Made by a program: the position numbers and the translations under genes | Assembly: GCA_035938015.1 (NCBI GenBank) | Contig: DASZHJ010000017.1 | Location: 1-33,790, forward strand | Length of the DNA stretch: 33,790 nt | Direction of reading: 5' to 3' | From: DASZHJ01 sp035938015 | Lineage (GTDB): Bacteria > Pseudomonadota > Alphaproteobacteria > ATCC43930 > CGMCC-115725 | Part shown: in pieces, positions 22,854-31,033 of the stretch | Layout: each line of letters starts with the position of its first letter | Position numbering within the stretch: position 1 is the stretch's first letter | The notes under the pieces: generated by a model | Database searches by the model: none | Told to the model about the DNA's origin: nothing | Seen by the model: the letters and a program-made list of their open reading frames with translations, nothing else

Positions 22854-23726
22854 TCACATCCGGCGGGCGAGGCGCGGATCGAGGCGATCTCGCAGGCCGT
22901 CGCCCATCAGGTTGACCGCCAGGACGACCAGCGCCAGACAAGTGCCGGGGAAAAAGATCGTCCAGGGTGCGCTCGCCAGGAACAACCGGCTGGAGGCGAT
23001 CATGTTGCCCCAGGTCGGGATCTCCGGCGGCACGCCGGCGCCCAGGAAGGAGAGCGCGGCCTCGGTCAGAATGGCCGAGGCCATGACATACGTGGCTTGA
23101 ACGATGAGCGGCGCGATCGTGCTGGGCAGGATGTGGCGCAGGATGATTTTCCGGTGTCGACTGCCACCACCGATCGCGGCCTCGATGAAGGGCTGCTCGC
23201 GCGTGGTCAGGACCACGGAGCGCACCAGGCGGACGACGCGGGGGATCTCGGGTATCGAGATCGCCACGATCACGATGCCGACGCTGGCCTTGTTGAGCGA
23301 CACGAGTGCGATCGCCAGCAGGATCGCCGGGATCGCCATCAATCCGTCCATGAAGCGCATGATCACCGCATCGAGCCGGCGGTAGTACCCGGCGACGAGG
23401 CCGATCGCCAACCCGAAACCGACGGACCAGACCGCCACGGCCAGCCCCACCACCAGCGATATGCGTGCGCCGAAGATGGTGCGGGCGTAGACATCGCGGC
23501 CGAGATTGTCCGTGCCGAACCAGTGAGCCAGCGAGGGCGCGCGCAGCCGGTTGGACGGATTCATGAACTGCGCGTCGCCCGCGATCAGGCCGGCGATAAC
23601 GGCGATTACCGCCATGAACGAAAGCAGGCTCGCACCCACCACGATGGTGGGATTGCGGCGCGCAAAGGTCCGGAATTGCCCGAAATAGCCGCCGTTCGAC
23701 CGTTGCGCCTCGGCAACCGCTGCCAT
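22854..23726 (-). CDS. Peptide/opine-type ABC transporter permease (DppC-like)
   Basis: Inner-membrane permease of 290 residues with a soluble N-terminus, about six helices and the EAA loop (EAAIGGGSRHRKIILRHILP) that docks on the ATPases. HWFGTDNLGRDVYARTIFG is the DppC/OppC hallmark before the BPD_transp_1 domain. ATG 23726 lies 1 base after the DppB stop. It forms the translocation pore with the DppB-like protein. Confidence 0.92.
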   Translation of the reverse strand: MAAVAEAQRSNGGYFGQFRTFARRNPTIVVGASLLSFMAVIAVIAGLIAGDAQFMNPSNRLRAPSLAHWFGTDNLGRDVYARTIFGARISLVVGLAVAVWSVGFGLAIGLVAGYYRRLDAVIMRFMDGLMAIPAILLAIALVSLNKASVGIVIVAISIPEIPRVVRLVRSVVLTTREQPFIEAAIGGGSRHRKIILRHILPSTIAPLIVQATYVMASAILTEAALSFLGAGVPPEIPTWGNMIASSRLFLASAPWTIFFPGTCLALVVLAVNLMGDGLRDRLDPRLARRM

Positions 23727-23727
23727 C

Positions 23728-24669
23728 TCAATACCGGATCCGCGGATCGAGCAGCGTGTAGGAGAGGTCGACCAAGAGATTGACCAGCACGTAAATGCCG
23801 GAGAACACGATGATGACGCCTTGGATGATGGGGTAGTCGCGCCGGGCGATGGCATCCACGACCAGCCGACCGACGCCGGGGATGTTGAAGACGGTCTCGG
23901 TGATGACCACGCCGCCGATCAGGAGGGCGACGCCGATGCCGATCACCGTGACGATCGGCACCGCCGCATTCTTGAGCGCGTGCCTCAGCAGGAGTGGCCG
24001 CGGCGCCACGCCCTTGGCGCGGCCGGTTCGGATGTAATCCTCCGCCAACACATCCAACATGGTGGCACGCGTGATCCGCGCGATGAGTGCCACATAGGCA
24101 AGGCCGAGCGCGATCGAGGGGAGCACGAGGTTGCGCAGCCAAGGTGCCACGCCCTCGGCGATCGGGGTGTAGCCCTGAACCGGCAGCCACTTGAGCGCGA
24201 TCGCGAAGACGAAGATGAGGAGGTAGCCCACCACGAAGACCGGGACCGAAAAGCCGAACACGGCAAAGCCCATGACGAAACGGTCGACCGCGGTGCCCGC
24301 CTTGGCGGCGGCGGTGACGCCCATGGAAATCGCCAGCGCGATTGCGACCGAGAGGGTCGTCAGGGCGAGGGAAACGGTCGGCTCCGCGCGCTGGCCGATG
24401 AGCGTCGCCACCGACTCGTTCCAGAACATCGATTTGCCGAGATCGCCTTGGACGAGACTGCCGGCCCAAACCAGGAACTGCTTCCAGAGAGGCTCGTCGA
24501 GCCCGAGCGCGGTGCGGATCTGTGCGATGTTTTGCGGTGTCGCATTGTCGCCCGCAATGATGGCGGCGGGATCGCCGGGCGCCAGATGCAGCAGCAGAAA
24601 CACGAACATCGCCACGATCGCCACCACCGGCAGCATCGAGAGCAGGCGTCGGGCGATGTAGGCGATCAT
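23728..24669 (-). CDS. Peptide/opine-type ABC transporter permease (DppB-like)
   Basis: Inner-membrane permease of 313 residues. MIAYIARRLLSMLPVV is the usual DppB start, followed by LHLAPGDPAA, the TRATMLDVLAEDYIRTGRAKG EAA-type loop region, HALKNAAVPIVT, and the C-terminal YTLLDPRIRY signature. It is separated from the binding-protein gene by a 134-base REP-like palindrome, which may lower its expression relative to that gene. Confidence 0.92.
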   Translation of the reverse strand: MIAYIARRLLSMLPVVAIVAMFVFLLLHLAPGDPAAIIAGDNATPQNIAQIRTALGLDEPLWKQFLVWAGSLVQGDLGKSMFWNESVATLIGQRAEPTVSLALTTLSVAIALAISMGVTAAAKAGTAVDRFVMGFAVFGFSVPVFVVGYLLIFVFAIALKWLPVQGYTPIAEGVAPWLRNLVLPSIALGLAYVALIARITRATMLDVLAEDYIRTGRAKGVAPRPLLLRHALKNAAVPIVTVIGIGVALLIGGVVITETVFNIPGVGRLVVDAIARRDYPIIQGVIIVFSGIYVLVNLLVDLSYTLLDPRIRY

Positions 24670-24693
24670 GCGGGGAAACGAGTGCTGCGAATA

Positions 24694-24827
24694 CCCTCAC
24701 CCTCCCGTCGCTATGCGACGGGTCCCTCCCCCTCCTGCCCAAGCACGGGAGAGGGGCTATTAGAACCCCTCGCCCACGTCAGTGGGAGAGGGAGGGGCCC
24801 AGCGCGAAGCGCTGGGAGGGTGAGGGA
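24694..24827. repeat. REP/BIME-like palindromic repeat between binding-protein and permease genes
   Basis: A 134-base element with 13-base perfect inverted ends, CCCTCACCCTCCC (24694-24706) and GGGAGGGTGAGGG (24814-24826). Inside are two hairpins with 8-base-pair stems: CCCGTCGC/GCGACGGG (24704-24711 with 24715-24722) and CCCAGCGC/GCGCTGGG (24798-24805 with 24809-24816), plus pyrimidine- and purine-rich middle arms. It resembles the dispersed extragenic palindromes common in alphaproteobacteria. It begins 2 bases after the binding-protein stop, a site where such elements often stabilise the upstream message or attenuate the downstream genes. Confidence 0.75.
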
Positions 24828-24829
24828 GC

Positions 24830-26437
24830 TCACGTCTTCTCGACGTTCCACCACGGAATGATCTCCGCGACCGGCAGCACGCCCTTGATATTCACGCGCA
24901 TCGCGGCGGGCTGCAGCCACTGGCCGTAGTAGAGCTGTGGCACGAAGGTCCAGGCGTTAGCCTGTAGCTCGCGGCCGACCTTCTGACGCTCCTCGAGCGT
25001 ATCGGCGAGCGCCCACTTGTCGCGCAGCTCCTCCTGCTTGGCGTCCGAGGGCCAGCCGAACCAGGCCTTGTCGCCGGTCGCGGCATGGGCGGAGAGCAAG
25101 ATCGGGCTGCCGACGGCGGAGGCGCCCGAGGAGGTGATGAAGATGTTCCAGCCCCCTTGGTCGGGCGGCGCCTTGCTGGAGCGCCGCTGGACCACGTTCG
25201 ACCAATCCATCGCCTCGACCTGCACGTTGAGGCCGGCCTGGCGCATTTCCTGCGCCAGCACCTGGGCGGAATTGCTCATATAGGGAATGTTGGTCGCCTG
25301 AAGCAGCACGATCGGCTTGCCGTCGTAGCCCGCTTCCTTGAACAGCTGCTTCGCCTTGTCGAAATTCTGCCCGCCCTTGAACCAGTCGGTGTTGGCGTCG
25401 TTCTCCATGGGCGTACCGCAAGCGAAATAGGCGCCGCAGGTCTTCCAGTAATGCGACTCGCCGAAGGTCGCCTTCATGTAATCGTCCTGCTTGACGATAT
25501 AGAGCATCGCCTGGCGCGCCTTCACGTTGTCGAAGGGCGGGTGCAGGAAGTTGAGCCGGATCTGGCCGACGTTGCCGAGCGGGTTCAGCACCTCGATCTT
25601 GATGTTCTTGTCGCTCTCGAGCTGCCCCATGAGGTCGGTGGGCGGGATCTCGTAGAAGTCGATCTCGCCAGCCTGCAGCGCCGCCACGGCGGTCTGGGCG
25701 TCCGGCATGTTGATGAAGATCACGCGGTCGACCTTGACGACCTTGCCCCCGGCGATGCCGGAGGCGGGCTCGCTGCGCGGCACATAATCGGGATTGCGGT
25801 CGTAGACGTATTGCGTGCCTGGCCTGGTCTCGTCGAGGTTCATCTTGAAGGGTCCGGAGCCCACGACCTGATCGATCTTCTGCATCGGATCGGTCTCGGC
25901 TTCCTTCTTGCGCATCATGAAGCAGATCGGCGTCGAGGTCTTCGCGAGCACGTCGAGCGTGAGGCCGTAGCGCTCCTTGAACTCGATGGTGAAGGTCTTG
26001 GGATCCTTCGCCTCGATGCCCTTGACCCGGAGCATCATGTGCTGACCCCCGCCGTCGCGCGCGGCCCAGCGCTTGAGCGAGGGCACGATATCGGCGGACG
26101 TCACCGCGCTGCCGTCGGTCCATTTGAGTCCGTCGCGCAGCTCGAACGTCCAGGTGAGCTTGTCGTCCGAGACGCCCCACTTGCTCACCATTTGCGGCTG
26201 CGGCTTCTGTTCGCCGTCGATTCCGAACAAGGTGTCGTACACCATGCCGCCGGCGTAGGCGGACATGTTGGCCGTGGTCCAGATGGGGTCGTAGGTAGGG
26301 ATGTCGCCGTGGAATACCGCACGGATGGTGCGGCCGGCGCCGGGCTTGCTCTGGGCGCGCACGATCGCGGGTGCCGTGATGACGGCCGCGGCCGCGAGGC
26401 CGCCTTGCATGATGGTGCGACGACTGATCTTGGCCAT
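24830..26437 (-). CDS. Peptide/opine-type ABC transporter periplasmic binding protein
   Basis: Family 5 solute-binding protein (SBP_bac_5), 535 residues. A Tat-like signal (SRRTIMQGGLAAAAVITAP) ends near IVRAQ. The mature protein shows family landmarks YDPIWTTANMS, VYDTLFGID, WTFELRDGLKWTDGSAVTSAD, GSGPF and RNPDYVP. It captures the ligand in the periplasm and hands it to the DppB/C-like permeases. GGGAG 6 bases upstream supports ATG 26437. The ligand may be a peptide, opine or amidated small molecule; the adjacent M81 and aspartoacylase-like genes point to compounds with amide bonds. Confidence 0.92.
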   Translation of the reverse strand: MAKISRRTIMQGGLAAAAVITAPAIVRAQSKPGAGRTIRAVFHGDIPTYDPIWTTANMSAYAGGMVYDTLFGIDGEQKPQPQMVSKWGVSDDKLTWTFELRDGLKWTDGSAVTSADIVPSLKRWAARDGGGQHMMLRVKGIEAKDPKTFTIEFKERYGLTLDVLAKTSTPICFMMRKKEAETDPMQKIDQVVGSGPFKMNLDETRPGTQYVYDRNPDYVPRSEPASGIAGGKVVKVDRVIFINMPDAQTAVAALQAGEIDFYEIPPTDLMGQLESDKNIKIEVLNPLGNVGQIRLNFLHPPFDNVKARQAMLYIVKQDDYMKATFGESHYWKTCGAYFACGTPMENDANTDWFKGGQNFDKAKQLFKEAGYDGKPIVLLQATNIPYMSNSAQVLAQEMRQAGLNVQVEAMDWSNVVQRRSSKAPPDQGGWNIFITSSGASAVGSPILLSAHAATGDKAWFGWPSDAKQEELRDKWALADTLEERQKVGRELQANAWTFVPQLYYGQWLQPAAMRVNIKGVLPVAEIIPWWNVEKT

Positions 26438-26538
26438 GGTGCTCTCCCTGATGCCGCGCGGCCCGGTGGTTTTTCGACGGTTCCCGGATCCTGCCGCCAT
26501 TAAGTCACTTGCGCGCGAAGGCCGCAACCGTCCTCCCC

Positions 26539-28008
26539 TCAAAGGATCAGGCTCGGCTGGGTGTTCTCGTCCAGAGGCCAGATCGGCCGCGCCACCTTGG
26601 TGTAGGGGATCTTTCGATAATCGCGGCTGAGGGGCCCGTCGGAATCGATGTAGATCACACGCTTGGCGATCGGGCCATAAGCGGCCATGAAATGATTGGT
26701 GGACTTCACCACGACGACCTTCTTGGCGCGCGGATCGATGCCGAGATTGGTGAAGAGCTCGAGGCCGAGCGCCTGGGTCCGGTTGCTGATCAGCACGACA
26801 TCGATGCCGCCCACTCGAACCGCCGCGCAGTCGCCGAGCGGCACCTGGGTCGGCCCGAAGCTTTGCCAGCAATCGCGCTTGAGGCCGACCACTTTGACAC
26901 GGGCATCGATGGGGACGCCGGAGGTCGGCCCAATCTTGCCGCCGAGGCGAAGGGCGAACTCCGAATTGAGGCCGGCATCGAAGCAGAGCCTCACCGCGAT
27001 CGGGTCCCAGATCGGTCCGAGTGCCGCCTCCTGCGCTTGCCGCTCCATCAGCCGGCGCAAGATCGTGGTGTTGTCGGATGGCGCGCCGCCGCCGGCATTG
27101 TCGGCGGGATCCGCCATCACGACCGGCGATTCATTGCTCTCGAGCGCAGCGGTAATGCCGTCATCGACGCCGAAGTAGCTCGGCATGGTCTTGCCGCGCA
27201 TCGACACGAACTCCTGCCCGATCGCCGTGGCGAGCGCATCGCCCTTGGCTTTGTCCTTGTCCATGACCACGAGGATGCGGCCGCCGAGCTCCGCGACGTC
27301 CGCATAGGGAAAGCAGTGGCCGATCGAGATCGAGAGCACCCCGTCCTTGCCCTCCATGGCCTTGATCTTATCGACGAAGGCGCGCATCAGGGGCAGCGTC
27401 GTCGGGTAGCTGCCGATCTGCCGGCAATCGTACATCGACATCACCGGCCTCGCCTGGCCGCGCAGCGTCTTCAGCACGATGTCCAGCAAGTCCGCCGCGC
27501 GGTCGACCACGTCGGTATGAGGAAACTCCTTGTAGAGGATGATGACGTCGGAGAGCCGCACGCGCTTCAGCGTGAGATGGCAATGCGGGTCGAGCTCGAC
27601 GCCGATCACGGTCTTGGGCCCGACCAGTGCGCGCACGCGCTCGACGATGTCGCCTTCGACGTCGTCGTAACCGTGCGCCACCATGGCGCCGTGCAGGCCC
27701 AGGAGCACGCCGTCGACCGGTAGCGCCGCCTTGAGCTGGCCCAGGATCTCGTCGCGCATGAACTCGTAGTCGGCGCGGTTGGTCGTGCCGGCCGGGCTCG
27801 CGGCGAAGCAGCTGCCCTCGACCAGAGTGAAGCCTTCCGCCTTGGCGCGCCGGCGTGCCACCCAGAGCGGCGCCGTGCACATCAGCGGGGTCTCATCGGG
27901 ATGCTCGCCCGGCCGCACGAACACACCTTCCTTGTAGCCTTCGATGCTGGTCGGCAGCGGCGAATAGGTGTTGGTCTCGGTCGCGATGGTGGCGGAAAAC
28001 AATCGCAT
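26539..28008 (-). CDS. M81-family metallopeptidase (MlrC-like)
   Basis: Protein of 489 residues with the two MlrC/DUF1485 domains. Motifs: FSATIATETNTYSPLPT at the N-terminus, GLHGAMVAHGYDDVEGD, VELDPHCHL and EFPHTDVVDRA with the likely zinc ligands, then ADNAGGGAPSDNTTILR and VVKSTNHFMAAY in the C-terminal domain. The founding member degrades linearised microcystin, but most relatives sit beside dipeptide-type ABC transporters and have unknown substrates. ATG 28008 has GGGGGAG 5-11 bases upstream. It precedes the binding-protein gene by 101 bases on the same strand, so uptake and hydrolysis are probably co-expressed. Cytoplasmic; no signal peptide. Confidence 0.9.
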   Translation of the reverse strand: MRLFSATIATETNTYSPLPTSIEGYKEGVFVRPGEHPDETPLMCTAPLWVARRRAKAEGFTLVEGSCFAASPAGTTNRADYEFMRDEILGQLKAALPVDGVLLGLHGAMVAHGYDDVEGDIVERVRALVGPKTVIGVELDPHCHLTLKRVRLSDVIILYKEFPHTDVVDRAADLLDIVLKTLRGQARPVMSMYDCRQIGSYPTTLPLMRAFVDKIKAMEGKDGVLSISIGHCFPYADVAELGGRILVVMDKDKAKGDALATAIGQEFVSMRGKTMPSYFGVDDGITAALESNESPVVMADPADNAGGGAPSDNTTILRRLMERQAQEAALGPIWDPIAVRLCFDAGLNSEFALRLGGKIGPTSGVPIDARVKVVGLKRDCWQSFGPTQVPLGDCAAVRVGGIDVVLISNRTQALGLELFTNLGIDPRAKKVVVVKSTNHFMAAYGPIAKRVIYIDSDGPLSRDYRKIPYTKVARPIWPLDENTQPSLIL

Positions 28009-28020
28009 CGGCACTCCCCC

Positions 28021-28036
28021 AATGAATTTTTTCATT
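28021..28036. promoter_or_regulatory. AT-rich palindrome just upstream of the M81 gene
   Basis: AATGAATTTTTTCATT is an inverted repeat (AATGAA/TTCATT around TTTT) lying 13-28 bases before the M81 start, an AT-rich island in GC-rich DNA within the 130-base gap between the divergent M81 and desuccinylase-like genes. The position fits an operator controlling the uptake operon. No regulator gene is adjacent. Confidence 0.4.
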
Positions 28037-28138
28037 CTTGCCCGGCCGCGGCGGCGGTGCAAGGCAGCTCGCTACCGTTCGGTTGCATCTAGGCACCTGC
28101 AGCGACAATGATGTCTACAAAACCGGCAGGAGTGAGCA

Positions 28139-29140
28139 ATGGGCAAGGCATCACACATTTGGACGGATATCGATTACGACAAGCCCGGCAAGCAGGTGGG
28201 CTGGCTGCATCTGCCGCATTCGGTGACGCGCTCGGCCTATGGCACGCTGATGCTTCCGATTGCCGTCGTCGCCAATGGGCGTGGCCCCACGGCGTTCTTC
28301 ATGGCGGGCAATCATGGCGACGAGTACGAAGGACAGATCGCGCTCGTAAAGCTGATCCGCGCCCTGGAGCCTTCCGAGATTCAGGGCCGCGTGATCATCG
28401 TGCCCGCCGCCAATCTGCCGGCGGCGCTCGACGGCGCGCGGGTGTCGCCGATCGACCAGGGGAACCTCAACCGGTCCTTTCCCGGCGATCCCGATGGTGG
28501 GCCGACGCAGCAGATCGCGCACTATATCGACGGCGTGCTGTTTCCCATGGCGACGCTGTTCCACGATTTCCATTCCGGTGGCACCTCTCTCGATTACATG
28601 CCCTTCGCGAGCGTCCACGAGGGCGAGGATGCCGCCGTGAATGCACGTGGCCTCGCCGCCCTCAAGGCCTTTGGCGCGCCGCTCTCGGTGATCTGGAAAG
28701 CGAGCCGGGACCATCGCTTCTCGCCGGTGGCAGCGATGCGGCGCGGCATCGCTGCGCTCGGCGGCGAGTTCGGCGGCGCGGGTCGGGTCTCACGCTCCGG
28801 AGTCGAGCTGGTCTCCCGTGGCGCGCGCCGGTTGCTCGCGCATCTGGGTATCGCGGCGCCGCTGCTCGATCCGACACCCGCCACCCGGCTCGTGGCGGTC
28901 CCCGGCCGTGACCATTTCGTCTATGCGCCGGAGCCCGGCCTGTTCGAGCCCGCGGTCGAGCTCGGCGACGTCGTGAAGCGCGGGCAGCTCTGCGGCGAAG
29001 TGCATTTCATCGACAATCCCGCTCGTGCCCCAGCGCCTTGCCAATTCAGGGACGGGGGCTTCGTGATCTGCAAGCGCCACCTCGGCCGCGTGGAGCGCGG
29101 CGATTGCGTGGCTCATCTCGCGGTCGACAGCTCCAGCTAG
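28139..29140 (+). CDS. Succinylglutamate desuccinylase/aspartoacylase-family deacylase
   Basis: Zinc-dependent amidohydrolase of 333 residues with a carboxypeptidase-like fold. Metal site: H59-x-x-E62 (GNHGDEYEG) and H145 (FHDFHSGG); NLNRSFPG (109-116) is the substrate-binding segment. The C-terminus (PEPGLFEPAVELGDVVKRGQLCGEV) is the small lipoyl-like domain of this group. Family members remove acyl groups from N-acyl amino acids, for example N-acetyl-diaminobutyrate in ectoine degradation. AGGAG 6 bases upstream supports ATG 28139. Divergent from the M81/ABC operon, so a joint role in importing and deacylating an N-acylated compound is plausible; the substrate is unknown. Confidence 0.88.
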   Translation: MGKASHIWTDIDYDKPGKQVGWLHLPHSVTRSAYGTLMLPIAVVANGRGPTAFFMAGNHGDEYEGQIALVKLIRALEPSEIQGRVIIVPAANLPAALDGARVSPIDQGNLNRSFPGDPDGGPTQQIAHYIDGVLFPMATLFHDFHSGGTSLDYMPFASVHEGEDAAVNARGLAALKAFGAPLSVIWKASRDHRFSPVAAMRRGIAALGGEFGGAGRVSRSGVELVSRGARRLLAHLGIAAPLLDPTPATRLVAVPGRDHFVYAPEPGLFEPAVELGDVVKRGQLCGEVHFIDNPARAPAPCQFRDGGFVICKRHLGRVERGDCVAHLAVDSSS

Positions 29141-29143
29141 GGT

Positions 29144-29171
29144 ATGTTCCGATCAAGTTGATTCGGAACAT
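29144..29171. terminator. Nested palindrome between convergent deacylase and urease genes
   Basis: ATGTTCCGA (29144-29152) and TCGGAACAT (29163-29171) form a perfect 9-base-pair stem, with a smaller palindrome TCAAGTTGA in the loop. It starts 4 bases after the deacylase stop and lies 66 bases beyond the end of ureG, so it may end transcription from both sides, though no T-run follows. It also resembles dispersed palindromes of alphaproteobacteria. Confidence 0.5.
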
Positions 29172-29237
29172 GCGCTGGCGTCCTTGGTTTGTCGCATTTT
29201 CTGCGCCGAACCGGCCTCCACTTCGCCGGAAAATGCT

Positions 29238-29869
<632 letters not shown>

Positions 29870-29873
<4 letters not shown>

Positions 29874-30559
29874 GAGCGAAACAGCCTCGTGTATTGGAGT
29901 TCATGACGCATGGAGCACCAGTCCAGCATGGGCGCGGCGCTGCCGACCTCGTCGAGCGAGACCTCGGTGCAGAGGCGCGCGCAGCGGCCGATGACGGGCT
30001 CCAGCGCGGCGATCGCGAGCTGGCCATCGGATTGCCCGAGTGGGATCAGGCGAAGGCCCGCCGACACAAGATTGCCCGCGAAGGCGTGGAGGTAACCAAC
30101 GAGCACGGGGATCAGCGCAATACCATGGCAAGCAGAAGCGGCGCCCAGGGCGACCGAGAGCGCAATGGGGCCGCCGCGGCGCGCGGAGGCGAGACCGTCG
30201 AGCAGGGCGTGAGGCCAAGCCGAGCGGGTGACCGAGAGAAACGCGGCACCCTGGGCCTCGCTCTCGAGCGCGGTCTCGCTCGTGCTCCGCCAGGCCGCAG
30301 CCAAAGCGGCGACCTCCTCGAGTCGGTTGGCATCCCGGTTGGCGGCTGCGCGCCATGCTTCCGCGAGAAGCGCGCCGCCGATCCGGCCGGCACCGACCTC
30401 GATGGCCGTCGTGACCCACTGGGTCAGGCTGTCGCGGTCGCGCACCAGTTTTTCCTCGACCGCATATTCGAGGCCATGGCTGTAGCTGAACGCCCCCACC
30501 GGGTAGGCCGGCGAGAGCCAGGTCATCAGCCGGTAGAGCGCCGCCTCAGTCGTGGTCAT
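29870..30559 (-). CDS. ureF: Urease accessory protein UreF
   Basis: All-helical accessory protein of 229 residues that bridges UreD-urease and UreG and gates GTP hydrolysis. LYRLMTWLSPAYPVGAFSYSHGLEYAVE is the family N-terminus, and the C-terminal RLFRS tail is typical. ATG 30559 gives this N-terminus and overlaps the end of ureE by 14 bases; an in-frame ATG at 30574 would add five residues. No strong Shine-Dalgarno sequence, consistent with translational coupling. Confidence 0.95.
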
Positions 30560-31031
30560 GATGCGTGTGCGCATGGCCGGGCTCGCGGGCGTGGTCGCGG
30601 CTCTCGTCATAGGCGCCGCGCTCGGGCGTGAAGGGCGCTTCGATGAAACGCAGCGTCGCCCCGAGCTTCGAGAGCATGTCCGCGATGACATGGTCCCTGC
30701 GGATCAGGATGCGGCGCGGCTCGATCCGCGCGGGGAGGTGTCGATTGCCCAAATGCCAGGCGAGCCGGGTCAGGAGCATGGGTTCCGCGGTCACTTCGAT
30801 CAAGCTCTCCGCCGCGGCACGCACCGCCATCCAGCGACGGTCATCGAGCTGCAAGCCGTCGCCATCGTCCAGCGAAAGGGCGTGAGGCAGATCCAGAAGG
30901 AACTCCTCGCCTCCGTCCGTGGCGAGGCGCAGCCGCCGGCGGTGCCGATCGTCGTAGGCAAGCGTCACGGTGCCGGCGGCCCGGGCTTCCGGCCAATGCC
31001 CCGCTCGCTCGGCACGCGTCGCGCGATGCAT
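30546..31031 (-). CDS. ureE: Urease accessory nickel metallochaperone UreE
   Basis: Nickel metallochaperone of 161 residues. N-terminal domain with GTVTLAYDDRHRRRLRLATD and FLLDLPHA; C-terminal domain with LAWHLGNRHLPA, which holds the dimer-interface nickel His (GNRH), and EAPFTPERGAY. It ends in a His-rich tail (EPGHAHTHHDHD) for extra nickel binding. ATG 31031 follows the ureC stop by 2 bases. Confidence 0.95.
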   Translation of the reverse strand: MHRATRAERAGHWPEARAAGTVTLAYDDRHRRRLRLATDGGEEFLLDLPHALSLDDGDGLQLDDRRWMAVRAAAESLIEVTAEPMLLTRLAWHLGNRHLPARIEPRRILIRRDHVIADMLSKLGATLRFIEAPFTPERGAYDESRDHAREPGHAHTHHDHD

Positions 31032-31033
31032 GG

